Source: DASZBX01 sp035943635
Lineage (GTDB): Bacteria > Actinomycetota > Actinomycetes > Streptomycetales > Catenulisporaceae
Direction: 5' to 3'
Assembly: GCA_035943635.1 (NCBI GenBank)
Contig: DASZBX010000120.1
Location: 1 to 64,000 of the forward strand
Length of the DNA stretch: 64,000 bases
Shown here: one piece after another, positions 8,068 to 18,782 of the stretch
How positions within the stretch are numbered: position 1 is the first letter of the stretch
How the letters are laid out: every line of letters starts with the position of its first letter
Notes under the pieces: generated by a model
Told to the model about the DNA's origin: nothing
The model's database searches: none
The model's input: only the letters and a program-made list of their open reading frames with translations
Program-made: the position numbers and the translations under genes

Positions 8068-10432
8068 CGCCGGGCCGCCGGGGCCGGGGCCGCACTCGCG
8101 GGCCGTGTCGGCCGCGGCCAGGTGCAGCGTCGCGCCCAGCTGCCAGCGGCCCTCCAGCTGGAGGAAGGCGGCCAGCGCGGTGGTCAGCCCGATCACCCGG
8201 TCCGGCTGCTTGCGGGCCGCGGCGTCGGCCAGGGCGGCCAGCAGGTTCTCGTCCTCGGCCCGCATCCAGGTCAGCGCGGTGGCCCGGTCCGGCAGCCCGA
8301 ACACCGGGTCCGGGGAGGTCAGGACCGTGGACGAACCCGGCCGGGGCAGCCGGGCCAGGTAGCGGTCGGCGGTGTCGGCGGTGTGCTGGTAGTAGTCCAG
8401 CAGCCGGTCCAGCGCGGCCCGGCTCTGCTCGGCCGGGCCGCTCGCGCTCAGGGTCCTGGCATACACCCGGACCAGGTCGTGGAACCGGTAGCGGCCGGGG
8501 GTGTGCTGGGCCAGCAGGTTGTGCGCGAGCAGGGATTCCAGCAGGTGCTCGGCGGTGCGCCGGTCGGTGCCGACCAGATTCGCGGCCGCGTGCGCGTCGA
8601 AGTCCGAGCCGGGGACCAGGCCCAGCTGCCGGAACAGGTGCCGCTCGGCCTCGGGCAGGCTGGCGTAGGAGGACTCGAATACCGCGGTCAGGTCGCGTTC
8701 CGGGCCGTCCAGCAGGTCCAGCCGGCCCAGCCGGGCGATCTCGTCCCGCAGCCGGCCGACCAGGTCCTCGATCCGCAGGTCCGGGTGGTGGCGCAGGTGC
8801 GCCGCGGTGATCCGCACGGCCAGCGGCATCCGGCCGCACAGCGCGGTCAGCTCGCCGACCGCCGGGTGGTGGGCCGGGATCCGGCCGGGCCCGGCGATCT
8901 GGTGCAGCAGCGCGGCCGCGTCCCGGTCCGGCAGCACGTCCAGGGCCAGGGCGTGCGCGTCGTCCAGGCCGGCCAGCCGGCGCCGGCCGGTGACCAGGAC
9001 CAGGCAGCCGGGGGTGTCCGGCAGCAGCGGGCGCACCTGCGCGGCGGACGCGGCGTCGTCCAGGATGATCAGGGTCCTGGTTCCGGCCAGCCGGTCCCGG
9101 TAGGCGGCCGCCCGCTCGCCCAGGTCCAGCGGGACCGCCTGCGGCGGCATGCCGAGGGAGCGCAGGAACCAGTCCAGCGCGTCCGCGGCGGTCAGCGGGG
9201 CCCGGTCGGCGCTGTGCCCGCGCAGGTCCAGGAACAGCTGGCCGTCCGGGAACCGGCCGCGCAGGCGGTGCGCGGCCGCCACGGCCAGGGCGGTCTTGCC
9301 GATCCCGCCCATGCCGTCGATCGCGGAGATCAGCACCATCCCGGCCTCCGTGCCTTCCGGCGCGGCGGCGGCCAGGTCGAGCAGTTCGTCCAGCTCCCGG
9401 GTCCGGCCGATGAAGCCGCGCACGTCGCTGGGCAGCTGGTACGGCGAACCGTTCTCGGCCGATTCCCCGGCCCGGCCCGGTCTTCCGGCCGATCCGGTCG
9501 CGCCGGGGATGCCCGCGGCGCCGGGCCGGGACGGCGCGGCCGGCGGGACCGCGGCGCCGTCCGGGGCGGCCAGGGCCGGGTCGGCGGCCAGGATCCGGCC
9601 GTGCAGGTCCTGCACCTGCGCGGACGGTTCGGTACCCGGCCCGTCGACCGACGCCCGGCGCAGCGACTGGAACACGTCCAGCGCCTCGGCCTGCCGGTCC
9701 GCCCGGTAGAGCGCGAGCATCAGGTGCGCGTGGAACGCTTCGTGCCGCGGCTGTTCGGCAGTCAGGGCACGTAGTTCGCCGATCACCTCGCGGTGCCGGC
9801 CGAGTTCGAGGTCCGCCGCGATCCGGCCCTCGAGCGCGCCGAGCCGGGCGTCGAGCAGCTCGCGGACCCGGGCCAGCCCGGCCACGGCGGGGCAGTCGGC
9901 GGCCGGCTGCCCGCGCCAGAGCGCCAGCGCGGCGGACAGCTGCTCGGCGGCCCGGGCCCAGTCTCCGTCCCGCAACGAGTCGGCCCCGGCGGCGCGCAGC
10001 CCGTCGAACTCGTGCACGTCGCACTCGCCGGGTTCGACCAGGAGCTGGAATCCGTGCGCCACCGAGCGGATCCGGGCCCCGCCCTCGTCCCCGAGCATCC
10101 GGCGCAGCCGCATCACGTGGTTGTTCAGCGAATCCGGTGCGGACACCGGCTCCCGGCCGCCCCACACGATCTCGATCAGGTCCTCGGCCGCCACCACCCG
10201 GCCGGCGTCCAGCAGCAGCACGGCCAGCACCGTCCGCGGCATCGTCCCGCGCAGCTCCCGCCACCCGTCCCGCCCGTCGCCGACCCGCACCGGACCGAGC
10301 AATTCGAACCGCACCCGTCTCACCAACTCCACCGTCACGCCCGCGCCGTGATGCGCATGATCCTCAGCCCGCTGCCCTGACGGTAGTCGATTGACAGGGC
10401 TCTGGGGAACCCCCGGGCCGGCCGGGCGATCC

Positions 10433-11182
10433 TCACTCGGGCCCGGATTCCTCCTGGTGGACGAGCAGCAGGAAGATCCGCGCGGTGCTCATCCGTTCGG
10501 TCCGCGGCCAGTCCAGCTCGGCCAGCGCGGCCGTGGACGGCGCGTGCAGCCGCCCGTTTATCTTCACCTCGCAGCTCTGGAAATCCCCGCCCTGGCCGAC
10601 GAACAGCCGGATCCCGTTCAGATACCGCCGGTCCAGCCCGGCCGAGATCTCCGGGGCCAGGGCGGTCCACGGGCAGCTGTCGTGGAACCAGGCCTGCTTG
10701 GCCCGGGCGTCCGCGCCGAAGCCCCAGCCGCAGATCCCGCCGGCGATCGTGTGCCAGCCCGGGAAACCCTCGGCCGCGTCCGGCGGGAAGTGCCGCGCGT
10801 ACCGGCCCTGCTGCTCCAACACCTCCAGGGCCACGCACGCGGTCGTGTCGCACCAGGCCGACACGGCCTGCCCGATCGCCTCCCGCGGCTCGGCGGCCAG
10901 CCCGGAGGTGCAGTCCACCAGCCCGGTCTCCTCCGGGTTGTCCACGTTGAGCAGGATCTCCAGGTCGACGTGCCGGAAGTTCTGCACGTCCGGCGCGGCG
11001 ATCCGGACGCCGACCGTGCCCGGCCCCTTGAGCAGCGGCCCCGGCTGCAGGGTCCACGGGTAGCCGGACAGCTCGGCCAGGTGCTCCCCGACGATCTCCA
11101 GAATCTGCTCGTCGGGCAGGCTCGCCGGTTCGGATTCGTCCGTCCCGGCCTCCGCGGGAGCGGGGAGTTCAGTGGAGTCCAT
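10433..11182 (-). CDS. conserved hypothetical protein, DUF6348-like
   Basis: A soluble protein of 249 residues, no signal peptide or membrane helix. The first 20 residues are acidic and proline-rich. The core includes DVQNFRHVDLEILLNVD, FPGWHTIAGGICGWGF, DSCPWTALAPEISAGLD and RRYLNGIRLFVGQGG. I associate this Trp/Gly pattern with DUF6348, found in actinobacteria and cyanobacteria, but only from memory. The ATG at 11182 has no clear ribosome site; GTG codons nearby are possible. It lies 94 bp upstream of the SARP gene on the same strand and may share its transcript. A pentanucleotide repeat lies 58 bp before its start. Confidence 0.6.
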   Translation of the reverse strand: MDSTELPAPAEAGTDESEPASLPDEQILEIVGEHLAELSGYPWTLQPGPLLKGPGTVGVRIAAPDVQNFRHVDLEILLNVDNPEETGLVDCTSGLAAEPREAIGQAVSAWCDTTACVALEVLEQQGRYARHFPPDAAEGFPGWHTIAGGICGWGFGADARAKQAWFHDSCPWTALAPEISAGLDRRYLNGIRLFVGQGGDFQSCEVKINGRLHAPSTAALAELDWPRTERMSTARIFLLLVHQEESGPE

Positions 11183-11240
11183 GACCGGTAACGGTATCCG
11201 GTGCGGCAAGAGTCGTGCAGGCTGATTCAGAAGGCTGGCA

Positions 11241-11305
11241 CGGTACGGTACGGTACGGTACGGTACGGTACGGTACGGTCCGGGCCGGGCCGGGCCGGGG
11301 CGGGT
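11241..11305. repeat. pentanucleotide microsatellite CGGTA/CGGGC
   Basis: Seven exact copies of CGGTA (11241-11275) are followed by CGGTC, three CGGGC units, CGGGG and CGGGT, so 65 bp keep a strict 5-bp period. The array lies between two divergent genes, 58 bp from one start codon and 60 bp from the other. Slippage would change promoter spacing. Confidence 0.9.
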
Positions 11306-11353
11306 GGTGATCCGTGACCTGTATATGGCTTCTGCCGTCGTCCGCGACGGCGC

Positions 11354-11366
11354 TATGATGCCGGTA
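11354..11366 (+). promoter_or_regulatory. -10 element of a leaderless promoter
   Basis: TATGAT at 11354-11359 stands six bases before the ATG at 11366. Transcription would then begin at the A of the start codon, and there is no ribosome binding site to contradict it. Confidence 0.6.
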
Positions 11367-12172
11367 TGGCTGAGAAGACTGCGAAAGATCTGCTCGCCGA
11401 GGGCGACGAGGCTCTGGTTCAGGCGTCCTTCGGCACCGGGGAGTTCGCCGTGGCCGAGGAGCTGTTCCAGACCGCGCGGCGGGCCGCCGCCGAGGTCGGG
11501 GACCGGTCGGCGCAGGCCGACGCGGACAACGGGCTCGGCCTGCTGGCGCACTACCGGAACATCGCGAAACTCATGGCCGGCCAGCAGACCGACCCGGCCG
11601 AGGTCCAGGCCGAGGAGGAGCTGTTCCGCAGTGCCCTGATCACGCACCAGGAGCTCGGCAACGTGGTCGGCGTCGCCCACTCGCTCTTCGGAATCGGCCT
11701 GGTGTACCAGGTCCTGCACCGCGACTGGTCCTCGGCGATGCCGTACTACTGGCAGGTGCTCGAACTCGCGGAGGTCCTGGAGGAGAACGGCGATCTGTAC
11801 GCGCGCTCGGAGATCCACCGGCACGTGGGCTTCTACTACATGGTCGAAGACGTCCAGCCGGCCGAAGCCCTGCGGCATCTGAACCTGTCGCTCGAACTGC
11901 GAGAGAGGCTCGGCGATCCGCGGCGGATCCCGAGCGCCCTGGAAGCGCTGGGCGAGGCCGAAGCCGTTGCGGGCAACCGGGATCGGGCCCTCGCGCTGCT
12001 GACCGAGGCCACGGACCGGGCCCGGGCGGCCGGATTGTCCCCGGCCCGGATCGAAGGCATGGAACAGACGCTGCGCGACGTCGACCAGGGCGTGGGGATC
12101 TTCGCGGCCGGGCCGTCGCCGGACGGGGCCGAGACCGTTGCCGGGCAAGGGGATCCGGCCGCCGGGCAGTGA
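11366..12172 (+). CDS. TPR-repeat protein of unknown role
   Basis: A soluble alpha-helical protein of 268 residues. At least four TPR-like helical pairs can be seen: FAVAEELFQTARRAAAEVGD, ADADNGLGLLAHYRNIAKLM, AEEELFRSALITHQELGN and PAEALRHLNLSLELRERLGD. The C-terminal 30 residues are a Gly/Ala/Pro tail. TPR units scaffold protein contacts; no catalytic domain is present. It is read divergently from the DUF6348-like gene across a pentanucleotide repeat. It could belong functionally with the large TPR regulator nearby, but that is only proximity. The start is supported by the adjoining -10 hexamer. Confidence 0.65.
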   Translation: MAEKTAKDLLAEGDEALVQASFGTGEFAVAEELFQTARRAAAEVGDRSAQADADNGLGLLAHYRNIAKLMAGQQTDPAEVQAEEELFRSALITHQELGNVVGVAHSLFGIGLVYQVLHRDWSSAMPYYWQVLELAEVLEENGDLYARSEIHRHVGFYYMVEDVQPAEALRHLNLSLELRERLGDPRRIPSALEALGEAEAVAGNRDRALALLTEATDRARAAGLSPARIEGMEQTLRDVDQGVGIFAAGPSPDGAETVAGQGDPAAGQ

Positions 12173-12323
12173 GCGAAGCCAGTGGCCGGCGGTGCCAGGA
12201 CCTTGTTGTCGAAGTGGCCGGAATTTCCGTCAATCGCCTTGTCCGGGTTCGCGCGCGTCGGTTAGAGTTCCCCGGCGCGCCGTACCGCAGCGGACGGCAC
12301 ACGAGCACTTCACGAGGGGAAAC

Positions 12324-12836
12324 ATGGGGAATCTGGACTTCACCAACCAGCCGGGGATCGCCTGGTACTGCGTCTTCCTGCTGATATCCGGGGTACTGCT
12401 GGTGGTCTCGAGCCTGGTCCCGGCGCTGGCCAAGGCGAACCGGAGCGTGAACTTCATCGTCGGGCTGCTGTTCCTCGCCTACGGCGGGTACGTCACGTTC
12501 ATCCAGCAGAGCGGCACGGTGATCATCTTCATCTACGCCTTCATCCTGCCGTTCATTCTCATCGCCAACTCGGTCAAGGCCTGGAACGCGGGCAAGGGCA
12601 TCAAGCCCACGCCGCAGCAGCAGGCCATGCTGGCCCAGCAGCGCGCGAACCAGGCCCAGTACGCGGCGTGGCAGCAGGCCCAGGCCCAGTCGCAGGGCCA
12701 GATGCAGGCCCCGCCGCAGTACCAGCCGCAGCCGCAGTACCAGCCGCCGGCTCCGCCGCAGTTCCCGGCCCAGCCCGGCATCCCGGCCCGGCAGCCGGCG
12801 CCGTTCGCCGCGCCGACCGAGACCCCGGGCGCCTGA
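12324..12836 (+). CDS. small membrane protein with Gln/Pro-rich tail
   Basis: A 170-residue protein of unknown function. Three hydrophobic segments fill the first half: about 11-31 (AWYCVFLLISGVLLVVSSLV), 42-60 (FIVGLLFLAYGGYVTFIQQ) and 62-82 (GTVIIFIYAFILPFILIANSV). From about 90 on it is cytoplasmic or flexible, dominated by Gln, Ala and Pro (PQQQAMLAQQRANQAQYAAW, PQYQPQPQYQPPAPP). GAGGGGA directly before the ATG decides the start. The tail could be a low-affinity interaction region. Confidence 0.65.
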   Translation: MGNLDFTNQPGIAWYCVFLLISGVLLVVSSLVPALAKANRSVNFIVGLLFLAYGGYVTFIQQSGTVIIFIYAFILPFILIANSVKAWNAGKGIKPTPQQQAMLAQQRANQAQYAAWQQAQAQSQGQMQAPPQYQPQPQYQPPAPPQFPAQPGIPARQPAPFAAPTETPGA

Positions 12837-12915
12837 CCCGGATCCGCTCGGCCCGCACCGGCGTCCTCTTCTTCGTACACTGGCCCGACAGCACAGGGGG
12901 AAGGGGAGAGCGCCG

Positions 12916-13590
12916 GTGCGAATCGACGAACTACCGATGCCGGCCCGGGTGGCGGCCCGGCCCAGGGACGAGCGGGGCTATCCGGTCCCGGCGATCACGC
13001 CGTGGCAGGACGGGCTGCCGCAGTTCGCCCTGACCAGCCTGCCCCGGACCTACATCTGCGCGATGGAGCACCGCTGCTCGATCTGCGGGGACGCGATGGC
13101 GCCCGGGCCGGTCTGGCGGGTGCTGGCCGGGCCCGAGGCGGACGCCGCGGCCGAGGCCCTCGCGGCCGGCCGCCGCTTCCTGAACCGCGCGCCCACCGCC
13201 GAGGCGCCCGGCCACCGGGCCTGCATGCTCTACGCGGCGATCACCTGCCCCTACCTGGCCCGCCCGGCCGCCCGGCGCGGCCGCCCGGTCGACCTGCTGG
13301 GCCTGAGCGCCGAACGCGGCGGCCGGCGCGGCCTCGGCGGCGCCGTCGCGGCCTTCGAGAAGGTGCAGTTCCAGCTCGGCTCGGTGGTCATGTTCCGCTT
13401 CGCCGGACTGACCGAGTTCCTCCAGCACGACCTCGGCACGGACCAGTCCGCGGCGCTGGCCGCCGAACTGGCCGCCGCGGATCCCGAGCCCCGGCAACCG
13501 ATCCCGGTGTATCTGTTGCCTGACGAAGCCGACGCGCAGCGGCGGTTCGAGGAGCTCAGACGGAACGGTCCGGTGCTGCCGGTCTCCTGA
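12916..13590 (+). CDS. conserved hypothetical protein with Cys-rich motif
   Basis: A soluble protein of 224 residues. YICAMEHRCSICGDAM (about residues 46-61) has CxxC after an earlier Cys, and GHRACMLYAAITCPYLARP (about 96-114) supplies a further His and two Cys. Together they could bind zinc. The middle FQLGSVVMFRFAGLTEFLQ is an amphipathic or buried strand pair. The opening MRIDELPMPARVAARPRDERGYPVPAITPW resembles unnamed Streptomyces proteins that I cannot assign to a function. The GTG start has GGGGAAGGGGAGAG just upstream and TACACT further up at 12877-12882. Its 3' end overlaps the convergent acetyltransferase by 35 bp. Confidence 0.6.
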   Translation: MRIDELPMPARVAARPRDERGYPVPAITPWQDGLPQFALTSLPRTYICAMEHRCSICGDAMAPGPVWRVLAGPEADAAAEALAAGRRFLNRAPTAEAPGHRACMLYAAITCPYLARPAARRGRPVDLLGLSAERGGRRGLGGAVAAFEKVQFQLGSVVMFRFAGLTEFLQHDLGTDQSAALAAELAAADPEPRQPIPVYLLPDEADAQRRFEELRRNGPVLPVS

Positions 13591-14173
13591 AGTCCCCGGG
13601 CGCCCGGGCCGGTCCGAGATCGGCCGGGATCATCGAGAACTGCACCATGTCCACCTGCCCGTGGTGGGTGAAACCGCTGTTGCGCGCGATGCCCTCGCGC
13701 ACGAACCCGGCCTTCTCGGCGACCCGCTGGGAACGGAGGTTGCCAGCCGCGGCGAACAGCTCGATCCGGTGGAACGCCTGCTTGAGCAGCACCCACTCGG
13801 CGACCGCGCGGGCCGCCTCGGCCGCGTAGCCGTGCCCCCTGGCCCGCGCGCACATGCCGTAGCCGATCTCCGTGGACCGGCGCAGCCAGTGCGTCCGGGC
13901 CACGCCGACCCCGCCGACGAACAGCCCGGTGGACCGTTCGACCACGGACCAGTTCACCCCGTCGCCGGTGGTGCGCAACGCCGGGGCGCTCTGCGTGCAC
14001 CAGGCCCGCGCGTGCTCGATCGTGTAGGGCTGCGGCGCCGAGAGCCACAGCCGCGCCAACTCGTCGCCGAACATCTCCGCGGTCGGCTCGATGTCCGCCT
14101 CGACCGGCATCCGCAGCAGCAGCCGGTCCGTGGTCAACTCGTCGGCCGGGAACGTGTTGGGAGCGAGAAACAT
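13556..14173 (-). CDS. GNAT-family N-acetyltransferase (RimJ/RimL type)
   Basis: A 205-residue acyl-CoA-dependent acetyltransferase. It opens with the RimJ/RimL hallmark LTTDRLLLRMPVEADIE (about residues 14-30). GLFVGGVGVARTHWL is the central beta-hairpin. EIGYGMCARARGHGYAAEAA (about 108-127) is motif A, binding acetyl-CoA pyrophosphate through the RxxGxA-like loop. NLRSQRVAEKAGFVREGIAR (about 157-176) is the conserved end motif. Members acetylate N-termini of ribosomal proteins, antibiotics or small amines; the substrate is not inferable. The ATG at 14173 is the first that keeps the family N-terminus. Confidence 0.88.
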   Translation of the reverse strand: MFLAPNTFPADELTTDRLLLRMPVEADIEPTAEMFGDELARLWLSAPQPYTIEHARAWCTQSAPALRTTGDGVNWSVVERSTGLFVGGVGVARTHWLRRSTEIGYGMCARARGHGYAAEAARAVAEWVLLKQAFHRIELFAAAGNLRSQRVAEKAGFVREGIARNSGFTHHGQVDMVQFSMIPADLGPARAPGDFRRPAAPDRSV

Positions 14174-14361
14174 CCCAACAGCTTGGCACCTGTCGTCCGC
14201 CGTCGTCCACCGGTTCCGCCGGCGCGGGGCGAAGAAGCAGCTCAACGGGCCGGTTCGGCGATCGGCGGCCGCGCCGGCCCGGCACCAGTGGAACACCATC
14301 GGGATAGAGGATCCTTATCATCGGCAGCACTCTTCGCAGAGCTCGACCACGGGAGCACGCC

Positions 14362-16149
14362 ATGACCGTCAGACCCGCCGCCGCCCCGGGTGAGGATCCC
14401 GCCGCCCGCCGCCGCCCCGTCCGCTGCGCCCTGGGCACCCTCGGCGCCCTGTCCGCGCTGATCCTCGGCCTGAGCGGATGCGGGTCGGCCGGGCTGGCGC
14501 CGGCCGCGGCGGCCTCGGCCAACCCGGACGCGGTCTCGTCCGCCGCCCCGCGGCCGGTCCCGGTGGCCGCGGCCGGCCGGTACCCGGCCGGGACGGCCCT
14601 GATCTCGGACGGGACCAGGACGGTCCGGATCGGCGGGCACCCGGTTCCCTTCCCGACCACCGTGACCGACGCCGCGTGGTCCCCGGACGGCAGCCGGATC
14701 GCGTTCGTCGACGCCCGCGGGGACGTCGCCACCGCGCACCCGGACGGCAGCGGCCTGACCGACCTGACCACCGTCGCGGCCGGGGCGACCCGCTCGGGCC
14801 CCTCCTGGTTCGGCGGCCTGATCCTGTTCACCGAGCACACCGCGGGCGGTTCGCGGATGGAGTCGGTGTCCGCCGCGGGCGACGCCGGCCAGGCGGAGCA
14901 GCTGATCTGCCCGGCGCTGACCGCCGCGGACGGCAAGCCGCCGGACGCCGACGACTCCTCGCCCAGCGCCGCGCTCGACCCGGGCCGCGACCTCGACGAC
15001 TACGGGCGGCTGGTCTACCAGCGGCAGAGCGCGGGCGGCGCGGAGATCTGGGCGGTCGGCTACAGCCGGGCCGAGAGCGCGGGGCTGCGGGTGGTGGACG
15101 GCTCGGACCCGGCGATCTCGCCGGACGGCAGCCAGGTGGCGTTCGTCGACGGCCAGGGCCAGATCGAGGTCGCCTCCAGCGAGGTCCCGGCCGGGCGGCT
15201 GGCCCCGGCCCTGGTCCCGGTCCAGGTCACCTTCGCCGCGCAGAGCCCGTCGCACCTGGTCTGGGCCCCGGACGGCAGCCGGATCGGCTACAGCACGGCC
15301 GCCGGCGTGTTCAGCGTCGCGGCCCGGGTCCCGCCGAACGCCACCGCGAACCCGCCCACCCAGCTCTCGGCCACCCCGGGCGCGGTGACCTTCCTGCCGC
15401 CCTACGTGGACCAGATCGACCGTTTCGCCGGAACCGACCCGGTCGCCCTGTCGGTCAGCGCCTCGCGGGAACGGTGGCCGAGCGAACCCGGCTACCAGGC
15501 CTCGTCGTCCCCGAACCCGGCCGCGACCGCGACGATCGGCAGCTGCGCCGACCCGGTCGGCGACCTGGCCCTGCTGCCCGGCGCGGCGGGCAACGGACCG
15601 CTGCTGCTGACCGGCGGCGCGGCGCTCGATCCGCGGGTGGCCGCAGAACTGCACCGCGTCTTCGGCCAGGTCACCGACGGCCAGATGCCGACCGTCCTCC
15701 TCCTCGGCGGCCTCGACCGGATCTCCGCGAACGTCGAGACGGCCCTGCACAAACTCGGCTACCAGACCCGGCGCATCACCTCCGCGACGACCGACCCGCC
15801 GACCCCGACGACGCAGGCCGCCGAGACGCCGAACAGCGCCCACTACCGCTCGATGTTCGTCCCGCAGACCCGCGCGGTGCTCGTCGACTCGGCCTCCCCG
15901 CTGGACGAACTCGTCGGCACGGCCTTCGCCGGGTACTACCGCGTCCCGGTGACCGACGTCGCCCCGACCGGATTGACCGCCGCCCAACAGGCCGCGCTCG
16001 GCCAGGGCGACGGCCCGGCCACCCCGACCAGCCTGTTCGGGCCCGCGACCCGGTTCGGCGACCCGTTCGTGCTCACGCTGGCCGGCCAGGACGACGGCCC
16101 GCTCGGCTGCGTCCTGGCCGACGACCCGGCCGACCCGGTCACGCCCTGA
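14362..16149 (+). CDS. exported lipoprotein: PD40 propeller with CWB2-like domain
   Basis: A predicted cell-surface lipoprotein of 595 residues. A basic n-region (RRRPVR), hydrophobic core (LGTLGALSALILG) and lipobox LSGC place the lipidated cysteine at 40. Three or more WSPDGSRIAF-like blades (WSPDGSRIAFVDARG about 111-125; ISPDGSQVAFVDGQG; WAPDGSRIGYSTAAG) make a TolB/PD40-type beta-propeller. The C-terminal part (about 410-595) contains GPLLLTGGAALDPRVAAELH and PTVLLLGGLDRISANVETAL. Those resemble one or two cell-wall-binding repeats 2 (CWB2). The combination suggests a cell-envelope adhesion or sensing protein. No operon partner is obvious. Ordinary core codon usage. Confidence 0.7.
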   Translation: MTVRPAAAPGEDPAARRRPVRCALGTLGALSALILGLSGCGSAGLAPAAAASANPDAVSSAAPRPVPVAAAGRYPAGTALISDGTRTVRIGGHPVPFPTTVTDAAWSPDGSRIAFVDARGDVATAHPDGSGLTDLTTVAAGATRSGPSWFGGLILFTEHTAGGSRMESVSAAGDAGQAEQLICPALTAADGKPPDADDSSPSAALDPGRDLDDYGRLVYQRQSAGGAEIWAVGYSRAESAGLRVVDGSDPAISPDGSQVAFVDGQGQIEVASSEVPAGRLAPALVPVQVTFAAQSPSHLVWAPDGSRIGYSTAAGVFSVAARVPPNATANPPTQLSATPGAVTFLPPYVDQIDRFAGTDPVALSVSASRERWPSEPGYQASSSPNPAATATIGSCADPVGDLALLPGAAGNGPLLLTGGAALDPRVAAELHRVFGQVTDGQMPTVLLLGGLDRISANVETALHKLGYQTRRITSATTDPPTPTTQAAETPNSAHYRSMFVPQTRAVLVDSASPLDELVGTAFAGYYRVPVTDVAPTGLTAAQQAALGQGDGPATPTSLFGPATRFGDPFVLTLAGQDDGPLGCVLADDPADPVTP

Positions 16150-16283
16150 GCCCGGGAAAACGCCGCGCCGCGCGTCGACGTGACCCATCACACGGGTCGG
16201 CTCCACCTGTCGCAGGGTCTCGCGGTCTCAATGCGTGGGACGATGGCGGCAAGAGAAGGTCGTTATAGGAGGCATCGCCGATC

Positions 16284-17681
16284 ATGGCCGCACAGCCAAG
16301 CGTCTCGTACTCGATCACGGCCCGGCTGGAAGCCCCAGCCCGCGGCAACGTGGTCTCCCAGCTGACCCGGGTGGTCGAGGACGCCGGCGGCGCGCTGACC
16401 GGCCTGGACGTGTCCGGCTCGGGCAACGAGAGGCTGCGGATCGACCTGACCATCGCCGCGATCAGCAACGAGCACGCGCTGAAGATCACCCAGGCGCTGG
16501 GCGAGCTCGACGGGGTCACCCTGGGCAAGGTCTCGGACCGCACCTTCCTGCTGCACCTCGGCGGCAAGATCGAGATGCAGTCCAAGGTGCCGCTGCGCAA
16601 CCGCGACGACCTGTCCATGGCCTACACCCCGGGCGTGGCCCGGGTCTGCATGGCCATCGCGGAGAACCCCGAGGACGCCCGCCGGCTGACCATCAAGCGC
16701 AACTCGATCGCCGTGGTCACCGACGGCTCCGCGGTGCTGGGCCTGGGCAACATCGGCCCGCAGGCCGCACTGCCGGTGATGGAGGGCAAGGCCGCCCTGT
16801 TCAAGCGGTTCGCCGGGATCGACGCCTGGCCGATCTGCCTGGACACCCAGGACACCGAGGAGATCATCCGCACGGTCAAGGCGATCGCCCCGGGCTTCGC
16901 CGGGATCAACCTGGAGGACATCTCCGCCCCGCGCTGCTTCGAGATCGAGCGCCGGCTGCGCGAGTTGCTGGACATCCCGGTCTTCCACGACGACCAGCAC
17001 GGCACCGCGATCGTGGTGCTGGCCGCGCTGACCAACGCGCTGCGGGTGGTCCGCAAGGACATCGGCCGGGTTCGGATCGCCATGTCCGGCGCGGGCGCCG
17101 CGGGCACCGCGATCCTGCGGCTGCTGCTGGACGCCGGGGCCAAGGACGTGACCGTGGCCGACTTCCACGGCGTGGTGCACTGCGACCGGACGGACCTGGG
17201 CGAGGAGGACTCGGACCTGCGCTGGGTGGCCCGCAACACCAACCCGGGCGGCTACACCGGGACCCTGCGCGAGGCGCTGGCCGGCGCGGACGTGTTCATC
17301 GGGGTCTCCGCGCCGAACATCCTGACCGGCGCGGACATCGCCGGGATGGCCCCGGAGGCGATCGTGTTCGCCCTGGCCAACCCGGACCCGGAGGTGGACC
17401 CGGCCGCGGCCAGCGAGTACGCCTCGGTGGTGGCCACCGGGCGCAGCGACTTCCCGAACCAGATCAACAACGTGCTGGCCTTCCCGGGCGTGTTCCGCGG
17501 CCTGCTGGACGCGCACAGCAACACGATCACCCCGAAGATGCTGCTGGCCGCCGCCTACGCGCTGGCCGACGTGGTCAGCCCGGACGAGCTCAACGCCAAC
17601 TTCATCGTGCCCTCGGTGTTCAACCCGGCGGTGACCACGGCCGTGGCCAGCGCGGTCCGGGACGTGGTCCGGGCCGACTGA
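16284..17681 (+). CDS. NAD(P)-dependent malic enzyme with ACT domain
   Basis: A 465-residue oxidative decarboxylase converting malate to pyruvate and CO2 with reduction of NAD(P), linking the TCA cycle to pyruvate. An N-terminal ACT regulatory domain (about 1-80) opens with YSITARLEAPARGNVVSQLT. The malic domain (about 90-235) has YTPGVARVC, KRNSIAVVTDGSAVLGLGNI with catalytic Lys/Tyr context, and the metal-binding FHDDQHGTAIV. The NAD domain follows from about 240, with SGAGAAGTAI. ALANPDPEVDP and FPNQINNVLAFPG are family constants. AGGAGG lies 11 bases before the ATG. Confidence 0.95.
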   Translation: MAAQPSVSYSITARLEAPARGNVVSQLTRVVEDAGGALTGLDVSGSGNERLRIDLTIAAISNEHALKITQALGELDGVTLGKVSDRTFLLHLGGKIEMQSKVPLRNRDDLSMAYTPGVARVCMAIAENPEDARRLTIKRNSIAVVTDGSAVLGLGNIGPQAALPVMEGKAALFKRFAGIDAWPICLDTQDTEEIIRTVKAIAPGFAGINLEDISAPRCFEIERRLRELLDIPVFHDDQHGTAIVVLAALTNALRVVRKDIGRVRIAMSGAGAAGTAILRLLLDAGAKDVTVADFHGVVHCDRTDLGEEDSDLRWVARNTNPGGYTGTLREALAGADVFIGVSAPNILTGADIAGMAPEAIVFALANPDPEVDPAAASEYASVVATGRSDFPNQINNVLAFPGVFRGLLDAHSNTITPKMLLAAAYALADVVSPDELNANFIVPSVFNPAVTTAVASAVRDVVRAD

Positions 17682-17710
17682 GCCCGGCCGCGGCCCCTTG
17701 CCCGAGCGGC

Positions 17711-17754
17711 CGGCCGGCCCGCAGAACCCGCCCGCGGGCGCTGCGGGCCGGCCG
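17711..17754. terminator. GC-rich terminator between convergent genes
   Basis: CGGCCGGCCCGCAG (17711-17724) pairs perfectly with CTGCGGGCCGGCCG (17741-17754) across a 16-base loop that can itself fold (CCCGCGGG). It separates the malic enzyme gene from the convergent quinone oxidoreductase gene. Confidence 0.75.
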
Positions 17755-17807
17755 AAACCCGTGCTCCGTCCGGGGAGTAAGATCATCCGTCCGGAGCAGC
17801 GGACCGG

Positions 17808-18782
<975 letters not shown>

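Noticed and set aside
7708..9774. A very long open frame on the plus strand inside the SARP gene
   Set aside because: It is the mirror of GC-biased codons in the real minus-strand gene; its translation is Gln/Gly/Val/Arg-rich with no domain.
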